From the NCBI GenBank assembly GCA_000436755.1, contig FR887307.1:24046-55371 (forward strand): DNA of 31,326 nucleotides, written 5' to 3'. Under the pieces are notes generated by a model that saw only the letters and a list, made by a program, of their open reading frames with translations, was not told the DNA's origin and ran no database searches. Below, piece by piece: positions 24,415 through 31,326 of this stretch. A program made the translations under genes and the position numbers. Each line of letters begins with the position of its first letter. Position 1 is the stretch's first letter. The stretch comes from Clostridium sp. CAG:253 (GTDB lineage Bacteria > Bacillota > Clostridia > Lachnospirales > Lachnospiraceae).

Positions 24415-25257
24415 ATGTTAGAAACATACCAGCTTGAGCAGCTTATAGCTTTTGCAGAATACAAAACTCTGTCCAGGGCAGCCGAAGTCCTTCATATTTC
24501 ACAGCCTTCTTTGAGCCGTACTATGCAGCAGATTGAAAGTGAATTTCAGGTTTCTCTCTTTGAAAGACAGAAAAATAAAATCACTCTTAATGAAAACGGC
24601 AGGCTTGCAGTCTCCTATGCCAGAAAGATAGTGGATGATGTTAATGACATGGTATTCCATGTGCGTTCATTTGACCGCATGAACAATACAATAAGCGTTG
24701 GCTCATGTGCTCCCATGCCAAGCCAGCTGCTGACAAAACTGCTCCGCAGCATTTATCCTGACATGACACTTTCCTCCGAAGTAAAAAAGACTGACGTTTT
24801 AACAGTCGGTCTTTTTAATGATACATATGATTTTATAATTCTTCCGCAAAAACCTGATAATACAAGCGGACTCTTTATAAAAACTTTTTCAGAAGAACAC
24901 CTGATGTTTTGTCCTACAGACACACACAAATTTGCACATGAGAGAAGCCTGCATCTTTATGACATAAATGGTGAAAACATGATAGTCATGCCAAATCTCG
25001 GTTTTTGGCGTGATATAATCGACGAAAAAATGCCCGATTCAAAATTTTTTGAGCAGACAGACCGCACGGCATTTGAAGAACTTATCCAAGCCTCAATACT
25101 GCCTTATTTCACGACTGACATTGCTTTTAATGATTACATACAGCCAAAAAATCGTGTGTATATTCCTCTCATTGACCCTGAGGTAAACGTAACATTTTTC
25201 CTCATTGTCAAAGAAAGTAAAAAACAAAAATTTACGCAAGTGTTTAAAAACATTTGA
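24415..25257 (+). CDS. LysR-family transcriptional regulator
   Basis: A 280-residue LysR regulator. The winged helix-turn-helix (about 1-62) reads FAEYKTLSRAAEVLHISQPS then LSRTMQQIESEF, followed by a linker helix and a periplasmic-binding-protein-like effector domain (about 88-280), slightly short at the C-terminus compared with the usual 295-300 residues. AAGGAGG 8 nt before the ATG sets the start. It is divergent from the aldo/keto reductase, with a perfect palindrome between them, the classic arrangement for control of the neighbour. The inducer is unknown. Its stop codon is 19 nt from that of the convergent HD gene, with no separate terminator visible. Confidence 0.93.
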   Translation: MLETYQLEQLIAFAEYKTLSRAAEVLHISQPSLSRTMQQIESEFQVSLFERQKNKITLNENGRLAVSYARKIVDDVNDMVFHVRSFDRMNNTISVGSCAPMPSQLLTKLLRSIYPDMTLSSEVKKTDVLTVGLFNDTYDFIILPQKPDNTSGLFIKTFSEEHLMFCPTDTHKFAHERSLHLYDINGENMIVMPNLGFWRDIIDEKMPDSKFFEQTDRTAFEELIQASILPYFTTDIAFNDYIQPKNRVYIPLIDPEVNVTFFLIVKESKKQKFTQVFKNI

Positions 25258-25276
25258 TTATATCTGCTGCATCTGC

Positions 25277-25762
25277 CTATATTCCAAACATTTCAGCACA
25301 TATTTTCATGCCTGAATCAGTTTTGAATATTTTGTTATACGCATGCTCAACCACATCTTTTGACAAGCCATCCTCATACATATTTACAAGAAAATCTGCC
25401 TCAACAAGGATTTGATAATCTATCCCATTTATGTCATCATATGTATGATGATGGGCTATAAGATACATCACTCTCTCTGCTACATCTTTCATAAATCCAA
25501 GCTTTGTAAGCAATTTTTCTGCAAGCGCAGGTCCCTCTTTTTCCTGAAGTTTTCCATTGCAATTCCCATATTTTTCTTCACACAAATGTATTCCTATATC
25601 GTGAGTCAATGCCGCAACTTCAATAATAAACAATGTGTGCTCATCGACATTTTCCATTTCAGCAATAAGCTTCGCATAACTGTGGACTTTGCAAAAATGC
25701 TGTATTCTTTTCGCATCTCCGTTGTATAATTTTATCATTTCATAATGTAATTTATTTAACAT
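25277..25762 (-). CDS. HD-domain phosphohydrolase-like protein
   Basis: A 161-residue single HD domain. The metal ligands appear as His in RIQHFCKVHSYA, the HD pair in ALTHDIG, His-His in LIAHHHTY, and Asp in LVEADFLVN. Such proteins cleave phosphomonoesters or nucleotides; the substrate is unknown. The start is the ATG with AGAAGGA 6 nt upstream. A more distal ATG at 25816 has no ribosome site. It follows the MBL hydrolase gene by about 80 nt on the same strand, probably in one operon. Confidence 0.85.
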   Translation of the reverse strand: MLNKLHYEMIKLYNGDAKRIQHFCKVHSYAKLIAEMENVDEHTLFIIEVAALTHDIGIHLCEEKYGNCNGKLQEKEGPALAEKLLTKLGFMKDVAERVMYLIAHHHTYDDINGIDYQILVEADFLVNMYEDGLSKDVVEHAYNKIFKTDSGMKICAEMFGI

Positions 25763-25843
25763 ATAATTCCTTCTTTCTTTATCTGCAGCTATTTTTATAT
25801 CCGATACTTTATCCATTATATTTACTTTTTAAGTTGTTTTCAA

Positions 25844-26515
25844 TCACACATTACCGGCATCAATCCACGGCTGATTTTTCTCCCGTTTAGAATATATCTC
25901 ACAAAGCCACGCTATAACAGCCTGTTTTTTCTGCACAAACGGCTCTCTGTGGCTTAAAAGAATGTATGATGCAGGTATTTTATTCAGCAGGTCTATCTGT
26001 TGTTTCACCATTCCTGCATTGTAAACTGTTTTGTTACCCTTATGAGCCGGATATAACGCATCACCAAGCAGACAATATGTCTCATCTGCCATAAGTGCCA
26101 GCGAACCTTTCGCATGGCTTGACGGCATTGGAAAAATACTCAGATTTGCTTCTGATTTATCTATGCGTATTTCCTCTTCCACAACTTCCCCAATATGTGT
26201 ATATTTGTATGTATTTTTTCCCTGATACAGCTTAGACCATTTTATGTATTGCAGATTTGCAATATGGTCAGGATGAAAATGGGATAAAACAATTTTAATA
26301 TCTTTTCCTTTTTCCTGGGAAATTTTTGAAAGCATGTCCGAGACAAAACTATTTTTTCCAACATCATATACCCATAAATAATCTTCGCCCTCTATAACAC
26401 ATACATTCGCTGAAAGCGGTTGCATAGTTGGTGTGATATAACTGATTTTATCTGTGATATTACGCCACATCGGTATATTATTTTTATCTGAATTTAACTG
26501 AATTTTATCCTGCAT
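25844..26515 (-). CDS. MBL-fold metallohydrolase
   Basis: A 223-residue metallo-beta-lactamase-fold protein. The metal site is HFHPDH near residue 88, with further ligands in SSHAKGS, GDALYP and LSHREP. This fits a small cytoplasmic thioesterase, lactonase or phosphodiesterase type; no substrate can be assigned. A CGGAG site about 6 nt before the ATG fixes the start. It is first in a probable two-gene unit with the HD protein. Confidence 0.88.
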   Translation of the reverse strand: MQDKIQLNSDKNNIPMWRNITDKISYITPTMQPLSANVCVIEGEDYLWVYDVGKNSFVSDMLSKISQEKGKDIKIVLSHFHPDHIANLQYIKWSKLYQGKNTYKYTHIGEVVEEEIRIDKSEANLSIFPMPSSHAKGSLALMADETYCLLGDALYPAHKGNKTVYNAGMVKQQIDLLNKIPASYILLSHREPFVQKKQAVIAWLCEIYSKREKNQPWIDAGNV

Positions 26516-26640
26516 ACAAATCTCCGTTTAAATATTTACTATTTTTGCCACACATTTTTAATTTTAACAACGATTTTGCCGGTACACCAGCCTTACTTAC
26601 TAATCGTATTATAACATTATATGGCAAATATTTTGCAAAG

Positions 26641-26669
26641 TAAAAGAGTACCTCTTTAAAGAAGTACCC
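26641..26669 (-). terminator. Terminator after the PII gene
   Basis: GGGTACTTC and GAGGTACTC pair (9 bp including two G-U) around TTTAAA, then CTTTTA on the - strand. The reverse reading also has a T tract, so it may also serve the + strand. Confidence 0.65.
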
Positions 26670-26698
26670 TTTTATAAAATGAATTGTATAAAATAGTA

Positions 26699-27055
26699 TT
26701 ATTCAGTTGCCTGAATAGCGTCGTAGCCTGTTTCCTTTGTTCTGATTTTCTGAGCTGTTCTTATCTCATAGCTGAAAATCTTTCCGTCACCTGTCTCTCC
26801 CGTAAATGCCGCTTCCTGAATGGCATTTATCGTCTTTTCTTCCCATTCTTCTGATGAGACAACAATCTCAAATTTAATCTTAGGCTGCATCTGCATGTCA
26901 ACCTGCATACCTCTTACAACCTCTTTATATCCTCGCTGGATTCCACATCCCATAACCTGTGAAACAGTCATTCCATTTACACCTATTGAATTTAATGCAG
27001 CTTTTACATCCTCAAACTTTTCTTCTCTTATAAAAGCATCTATTTTAATCATCAT
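26699..27055 (-). CDS. PII nitrogen-regulatory protein (GlnB/GlnK family) with altered T-loop
   Basis: A 118-residue PII protein. MIKIDAFIREEKFEDVKAAL, then VNGMTVSQVMGCGIQRG, PKIKFEIVV and GETGDGKIFSYEI cover the whole family fold, including the B-loop TGDGKIF that binds ATP/ADP. The T-loop reads KEVVRG where GlnB/GlnK have ELYRG, so the uridylylated Tyr51 is replaced by Val. It probably signals only through nucleotide and 2-oxoglutarate binding. The start is the ATG preceded by GGAGG at 9 nt; earlier in-frame ATGs lie upstream of or too near that site. It is 30 nt after amtB and therefore most likely gates that transporter. Confidence 0.93.
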   Translation of the reverse strand: MMIKIDAFIREEKFEDVKAALNSIGVNGMTVSQVMGCGIQRGYKEVVRGMQVDMQMQPKIKFEIVVSSEEWEEKTINAIQEAAFTGETGDGKIFSYEIRTAQKIRTKETGYDAIQATE

Positions 27056-27085
27056 ATATATCATCCTCCTAGACATACACACTCT

Positions 27086-28327
27086 TTACTGGTCAAGTCC
27101 GTTGAAACTTGGATAAGCACTCTCGCCGTGCTGTGAAATATCAAGTCCAAGCTGTTCCTCACGCTTATCAACACGAAGCGGTGTAAATAATCTTACAATT
27201 GCTACGCATATTAAAGTTCCCACTACTGCTACAGCCGCTGTTACAAGAATACCAGCTATCTGTGCAACAAACAAGTGATAATCACCAAATATAAGTCCGT
27301 CCCATTTTGCTGTGCTGTTTATTGATTTCTGTGTAAATATACCTGTTGCAATTCCTCCCCAGATACCACCGATACCATGACATCCAAAAGCATCAAGCGC
27401 ATCATCTATTTTAAGCTTTTTCTTTATAAGTGCCACACCAAAATAACAAATCGGACTTACAAGTGCTCCGATGATAAATGAAGCCCAGATTGGCACAAAA
27501 CCTGCTCCCGGTGTGATTGCCACAAGCCCTACAACAAGACCTGTACTTGCTCCGACGAGTGTTGTCTTTTTACTGATAACAGTATCAATAAGCATCCATG
27601 AAAGAAGTGCTGAAGCTGCTGAAATTGCCGATGTCATAAACGCATGAGCTGCAAGTCCGTCTGCTTTAAGTGAACTTCCCGCATTGAATCCAAACCATCC
27701 AAACCAGAGAAGTGATGCTCCAAGCACAACAAACGGAATATTGTGAATACGGTATGTCGTAACCTCATAACCGCGTCGTCTGCCAAGAATAATCGCAAGT
27801 ACAAGTGCACTCACACCTGAACTGATATGTACCACATCTCCGCCTGCAAAATCGACAGAACCCATTGCTGCGAGAAGTCCTCCTTCACCCCATACCATAT
27901 GAGCCATCGGATAATAAACTATTACTGACCATATTGCAACAAATATAAATAATGCCTTAAATTTCATTCTTCCAACAAGAGAACCTGTTATAAGTGCAGG
28001 TGTTATCATGGCAAACATCATCTGAAATGCACAGAATACAAGATGCGGTATTGTATCCGCATATGGACCCGGTTTCATTCCGACATGATTTAAACCAATC
28101 CATCTTAAATCACCTATAATTCCTCCATGATTGCCTCCAAATGCAAGAGAATAACCAAACAATGTCCACATTACAACTGAAAGTCCCATAATTGAAACAC
28201 ACGCCATCATTGTATTACATACATTTTTTCTCCTTACAAGACCTCCGTAAAAAAATGCAAGTCCCGGTGTCATAAAAAACACAAATGCCGTACAAATGAG
28301 CATAAACGCTGTATCACCTGAATTCAT
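27086..28327 (-). CDS. amtB: Ammonium transporter AmtB
   Basis: A 413-residue channel with about eleven membrane spans and no cleaved signal needed. Conserved parts are GLAFFYGGLVRRKNV at the N-terminus, FAGGDVVHISSG with the Asp160 equivalent and the first pore His, and LDAFGCHGIGGIWGG with the second pore His. It passes ammonium across the membrane. The PII gene follows by 30 nt, the usual amtB-glnK pair. A GAGAGG site lies 8 nt before the ATG. Upstream are a strong promoter and an intrinsic terminator before the start codon, so expression is probably controlled by attenuation. Confidence 0.96.
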   Translation of the reverse strand: MNSGDTAFMLICTAFVFFMTPGLAFFYGGLVRRKNVCNTMMACVSIMGLSVVMWTLFGYSLAFGGNHGGIIGDLRWIGLNHVGMKPGPYADTIPHLVFCAFQMMFAMITPALITGSLVGRMKFKALFIFVAIWSVIVYYPMAHMVWGEGGLLAAMGSVDFAGGDVVHISSGVSALVLAIILGRRRGYEVTTYRIHNIPFVVLGASLLWFGWFGFNAGSSLKADGLAAHAFMTSAISAASALLSWMLIDTVISKKTTLVGASTGLVVGLVAITPGAGFVPIWASFIIGALVSPICYFGVALIKKKLKIDDALDAFGCHGIGGIWGGIATGIFTQKSINSTAKWDGLIFGDYHLFVAQIAGILVTAAVAVVGTLICVAIVRLFTPLRVDKREEQLGLDISQHGESAYPSFNGLDQ

Positions 28328-28362
28328 AAAACTTTACCTCTCTTCCCAAAATATATTTTCTA

Positions 28363-28408
28363 AAAAGCAAAAAAGATGCCTAGAGCTTTCTCAAGCTTTA
28401 GACATCTT
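28363..28408 (-). terminator. Promoter-proximal terminator in the amtB leader
   Basis: On the - strand AAGATGTCTAAAGCTT pairs with AAGCTCTAGGCATCTT (14 of 16 positions) and runs into TTTTTTGC. It starts about 6 nt after the predicted transcription start and ends about 36 nt before the amtB ATG. It can also end read-through from the upstream gene. Confidence 0.75.
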
Positions 28409-28421
28409 CGTCATGCTTTGC

Positions 28422-28450
28422 AGTATAGCACAAGTCATTTTTGATTGCAA
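28422..28450 (-). promoter_or_regulatory. Promoter of amtB-PII
   Basis: TTGCAA and TATACT separated by exactly 17 nt on the - strand, 95 nt upstream of the amtB start. Confidence 0.65.
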
Positions 28451-28558
28451 CCATTTTTTTACAGATATATCCAAATTTTGTAACAGTTTAGCTTTTCATC
28501 TCCTACATTCATAAAGCTGTCAGCCGCTGCTATACAGCTACTATTTATTTCAAATTCT

Positions 28559-29512
28559 TTACACTGTTTTTCCCCGACATACCGCACAGCCGCCCTTATT
28601 CCCGATACAAAATGCACAATCCTTAATTCTTTCCACGCACTCCTTTTTTGTCACAATAAAAATTCCTATACAGCTTTTTACCGGATGCATATTTCCGTTT
28701 TCATCAGTGGAAACTCCAACCTTTTCACCATCTGTCAGCTTTACAAGCTTTGGAACCACATCTACATCCATTCCATAAAATCCCGGTCCGAAAGAGTCCG
28801 ATACATACTTTTTATGTCTTACGCTATGCTTTCTCTCTATATACTTCCTAAGCCAGTCTCTAAGTACATCTGTCGCTGCTATCATTAAACATTCAACATA
28901 ATATTTTTCAAGAAGAGAACTTTCTTTTAATTTACTCTCATCAATTTCCTTTATTCCAAATGTATAAAGATAAATGCAGTCTATGTCTCCGTCTTTTACA
29001 TTCATTCTCTCGAGTGCATTACATTTTATTTTTTCTTCTCCAAACACAAATCTCTCCGATGTAACAACACTCTTATCCAGTTGTTTCAATAAAACTTCTA
29101 TTTTTTTTCCAATAAAAAATTTGTCATATGATGCACTTATGATTTCTTTATGCTGTCTCTTCATCTCCGCATCCATTGTGTCAAATCCACAAGACTTCTC
29201 AATTTCTGCTTCCATATCCACAATCAGCTCATTTATTTCCACTTCAAGTATCTCATCTTTCTCCATAAGACACTCCAGCACTTTGCCGTAATTGGCTGCC
29301 CTGTGCGGAAAAGTACATTCTGAACAATCTTTTATTTTCTCTCCATTAGCTGTCACAAGATAAACAGGATTTCCGGGACACCTTTTTTTAAGATATAAAG
29401 GACAATAGCAGAAAAGGCAATTAAAGTCCTCTTCTGCTATTTTATCTGATACCTTGTGACATGGAAAATATTCGCATTTTTTATTTGAAAAAAATGAATA
29501 ATTTTCTGCCAT
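28559..29512 (-). CDS. Cysteine-rich small domain fused to a MetH-activation-like domain
   Basis: A 317-residue protein in two parts. Residues 1-75 match the cysteine-rich small domain (pfam04071): CEYFPCHK, NCLFCYCPLY, RCPGN and KDCSECTFPH, suggesting a bound metal or cluster. Residues about 120-300 resemble the activation domain of cobalamin-dependent methionine synthase, with LLEKYYVECLMI, the glycine-rich FGPGFYGMDVD in place of the usual SPGYGD, and HPVKSCIGIFIV for the P-KSVSGI motif; it ends in a Cys cluster CAFCIGNKGGC with a further Cys. In corrinoid systems such domains bind SAM and help reactivate the cofactor. This protein probably serves reductive activation of a corrinoid enzyme, but no such enzyme is adjacent. 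GAGGA precedes the ATG. Confidence 0.75.
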   Translation of the reverse strand: MAENYSFFSNKKCEYFPCHKVSDKIAEEDFNCLFCYCPLYLKKRCPGNPVYLVTANGEKIKDCSECTFPHRAANYGKVLECLMEKDEILEVEINELIVDMEAEIEKSCGFDTMDAEMKRQHKEIISASYDKFFIGKKIEVLLKQLDKSVVTSERFVFGEEKIKCNALERMNVKDGDIDCIYLYTFGIKEIDESKLKESSLLEKYYVECLMIAATDVLRDWLRKYIERKHSVRHKKYVSDSFGPGFYGMDVDVVPKLVKLTDGEKVGVSTDENGNMHPVKSCIGIFIVTKKECVERIKDCAFCIGNKGGCAVCRGKTV

Positions 29513-29585
29513 TTGTATTCCTCACTTCGTGATATTTTTGTAATATGATATTTAGGTCAACAGATATTTTAAACCTTGTATCACA

Positions 29586-30953
29586 TTATTCACCTGCAAT
29601 AGCTCTTGCAACGTGAACACCGCTTGCTGACGCATGAGACAGTGAATGTGTCACACCGCTGCAGTCACCGATAACATAAAGTCCCTTAAGCGGAGTTTCA
29701 AGATTTTCATCAATCTCAACTTCCATATTGTAGAACTTAACTTCAACACCATATAAAAGTGTATCATCGTTTGCTGTTCCCGGCGCAATTTTATCAAGTG
29801 CATAAATCATTTCAATTATTCCGTCAAGTATTCTCTTTGGCATTACAAGACTCAAATCACCCGGTGTTGCAGAAAGCGTAGGTGTCACAAAACCTTCTGC
29901 TATACGTGTTGCATTGCTTCTTCTGCCTCTTATAAGGTCACCAAATCTCTGAACCAGAACACCTCCACCAAGCATATTTGAAAGTTTTGCTATACTTTCC
30001 CCATATCCGTTACTGTCTCTGAACGGCTCTGAAAAATGTTTTGCAACCAAAAGCGCAAAGTTTGTGTTTTCAGTATGTTTGCTTGGGTCTTCATAACTGT
30101 GACCGTTTACCGTAACTATTCCGTTTGTATTTTCATTTACGACAACTCCATGCGGATTCATACAGAATGTACGAACCAAATCTTCAAATTTTGCCGTTCT
30201 GTAAACAATTTTACTCTCATAAAGTTCATCCGTAAGGTGTGAAAATACTTCCGCCGGAAGTTCAACTCTCACGCCGATGTCAACACGATTTGATTTTGTC
30301 GGAATATTAAGCTCTGAACAGACTTTTTCCATCCATTTACTTCCGCTTCTTCCGGCTGAAATTATACATTTATCACACTCATAATCACCCTTTGCAGTTT
30401 TTATGATATAACCGTCTCCATTCTGCAAAACGCTGTCTACAGGTGTATCAAAATAAAAATCTACCTTATCTTTGAGTTCAGCATAAAGATTTTCAAGAAC
30501 AACATAGTTCTTATCTGTTCCCAAATGTCTCACTGATGCATCAAGCAGATGAAGTCCGTTCTGCACACATAATTTCTTTATCTCAGTATTTGCAGTAGAG
30601 TAAAGTTTTGTTCCCTCTCCGCCATATTTAAGATTCAATTCGTCAACATAATACATAAGGTCAAGTGCTTTATTTTTTCCTATATATTCGTACAGTGTAC
30701 CGCCAAACTGATTTGTTATATTATATTTTCCATCCGAGAAAGCTCCTGCACCCCCAAAACCGTTCATTATTGAACAGCTTTTACAATTTATACAGCTTTT
30801 TATCTTATCTCCGTCTATAGGACAAACTCGTTTTTCAAGAGAATGACCGGTTTCAAATACGGCAACCTTAACTTCAGGATTTTTCTTTACAAGTTCATAT
30901 GATGCAAAAATTCCTCCCGGACCGGCACCTACAATTATAATGTCATATTTCAT
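29586..30953 (-). CDS. COG2509-type FAD-dependent dehydrogenase
   Basis: A 455-residue flavoprotein. The N-terminal dinucleotide site is IIIVGAGPGGIFASYEL, followed by the family-specific Cys segment RVCPIDG and INCKSCSIMNGFGGAGAFSDG, and a C-terminal FAD motif GLYVIGDCSGVTHSLSHASA. These proteins are widespread in Firmicutes and called uncharacterised FAD-dependent dehydrogenases; the substrate is unknown. GGAGG lies about 9 nt before the ATG. The downstream cysteine-rich gene begins 73 nt later with a weak promoter-like TTGACC between, so the two may share transcription. Confidence 0.9.
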   Translation of the reverse strand: MKYDIIIVGAGPGGIFASYELVKKNPEVKVAVFETGHSLEKRVCPIDGDKIKSCINCKSCSIMNGFGGAGAFSDGKYNITNQFGGTLYEYIGKNKALDLMYYVDELNLKYGGEGTKLYSTANTEIKKLCVQNGLHLLDASVRHLGTDKNYVVLENLYAELKDKVDFYFDTPVDSVLQNGDGYIIKTAKGDYECDKCIISAGRSGSKWMEKVCSELNIPTKSNRVDIGVRVELPAEVFSHLTDELYESKIVYRTAKFEDLVRTFCMNPHGVVVNENTNGIVTVNGHSYEDPSKHTENTNFALLVAKHFSEPFRDSNGYGESIAKLSNMLGGGVLVQRFGDLIRGRRSNATRIAEGFVTPTLSATPGDLSLVMPKRILDGIIEMIYALDKIAPGTANDDTLLYGVEVKFYNMEVEIDENLETPLKGLYVIGDCSGVTHSLSHASASGVHVARAIAGE

Positions 30954-30991
30954 ATAACTTCATCCTCCTTTCAGGATAAAAAACTTTAGAA

Positions 30992-31053
30992 TACAAAAAT
31001 ACAGAAGCATAGCTAAATTTACATGTACAAGTAATTTAACCCGCTTCTGTATT
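30992..31053 (-). terminator. Terminator after the surface-protein gene
   Basis: AATACAGAAGC and GCTTCTGTATT form an 11-bp perfect stem with a 34-nt loop and run into TTTTTG on the - strand, about 80 nt after the stop codon at 31133. Confidence 0.75.
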
Positions 31054-31132
31054 CATTTTACACTAGATGCATATTTTATGCAATCAGATATATTCCGGTA
31101 CAACGAATAATTATTTTTTTCGTGCTAATATC

Positions 31133-31326
31133 CTATTTTTTTACTTTAACCGTAATCTTGTAAATCTTTTTCTTAGTAGTAACAGTAACAACTGTAGTAC
31201 CTTTCTTCTTACCCTTGATTACAACATTATTTCCGCTAAGTGATGCTGTAGCGATAGACTTCTTTGCCACCTTAACTGTAGCTTTCTCAGCCTTATTAGA
31301 GCGAACTTTAATTTTGACGCTCTTCT
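31133..31326 (-). CDS. C-terminal end of a surface protein with a bacterial Ig-like repeat
   Basis: Only the last 64 codons are inside the window; the frame is open to the edge. The residues are very rich in Lys, Thr and Val, with alternating beta strands (KVAKKSIATASLSGNNVVIK, then KKGTTVVTVTTKKKIYKITV) ending KVKK. The order ATASLSGNNVVIKGKKKGTT-VTVT follows the Big_2 Ig-like repeat (A-V-NGxVtG-kkGtaTIT). Such repeats form stalks in secreted or wall-bound adhesins and glycanases. There is no sorting motif at the C-terminus. The codon use (AAG, GTT, ACT, few rare codons) suggests strong expression. Confidence 0.75.
   Translation of the reverse strand, partial: KSVKIKVRSNKAEKATVKVAKKSIATASLSGNNVVIKGKKKGTTVVTVTTKKKIYKITVKVKK

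Noticed and set aside
28363..28408. ANTAR dual-hexaloop antiterminator in the amtB leader
   Set aside because: The hairpin closes on a GAGA tetraloop, and no pair of six-base loops with the A1/G4 pattern is present. Only a plain terminator can be supported.
1..31326. CRISPR arrays, tRNA, rRNA, T-box leaders or known metabolite riboswitches
   Set aside because: I looked for regularly spaced repeats, cloverleaf-like sequences and familiar leader motifs and saw none.

Overview
The window comes from a low-GC, spore-lineage Firmicute, most likely a gut or rumen Lachnospiraceae-type Clostridia. The reasons are spoIIID, Clostridia-style strong Shine-Dalgarno sites, an amtB-PII pair, agr-type peptide signalling, and two cytoplasmic plant-glycan glycosidases. 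The species cannot be named from the sequence alone.

Layout. Positions 1-5700 (+ strand, ordinary composition) hold the 3' end of livF, a cytidylate-kinase-like gene, and a two-gene glycosidase unit: GH31 (alpha-xylosidase-like) then GH3 (beta-glucosidase-like), with a good promoter and terminator. Positions 5.7-16 kb (- strand, markedly AT-rich) hold a peptide natural-product (RiPP) cluster: SxxK serine hydrolase, acyl carrier protein, a 36-residue Gly/Cys-rich precursor peptide too short for routine calling, two radical SAM enzymes, two ABC half-transporters, and a BtrH-type acyltransferase-like gene broken by one in-frame TGA. Positions 16-22 kb hold mobile-element debris (IS3-type transposase relic, IS200-type tnpA with two frameshifts, possible group II intron 3' end) mixed with a rearranged agr system: agrB-agrD on + and an XRE-AgrA-AgrC operon converging on -. 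The predicted AgrD peptide uses serine rather than cysteine as the ring residue. Positions 22.3-31.3 kb return to ordinary chromosomal genes: spoIIID, a MIF-like tautomerase, an aldo/keto reductase with a divergent LysR regulator, an MBL hydrolase with an HD protein, amtB with a PII gene behind a promoter-proximal terminator, a fusion of a cysteine-rich domain with a MetH-activation-like domain, a COG2509-type flavoprotein, and the C-terminus of a surface Ig-like protein.

How the genes may work together. In the RiPP island the precursor has its own promoter and is followed by an intrinsic terminator, so precursor mRNA should exceed maturase mRNA. The SPASM radical SAM enzyme and the second radical SAM enzyme (which has a PqqD-like leader-binding region) would modify the Cys/Gly core. 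An ACP with two candidate acyl-transfer enzymes (BtrH-like and LovD/beta-lactamase-like) suggests an acylated or aminoacylated product, and the ABC pair would export it. Whether the broken BtrH-like gene leaves the pathway active is the main open question. The neighbouring agr genes could provide density control, but no shared regulatory site was found.
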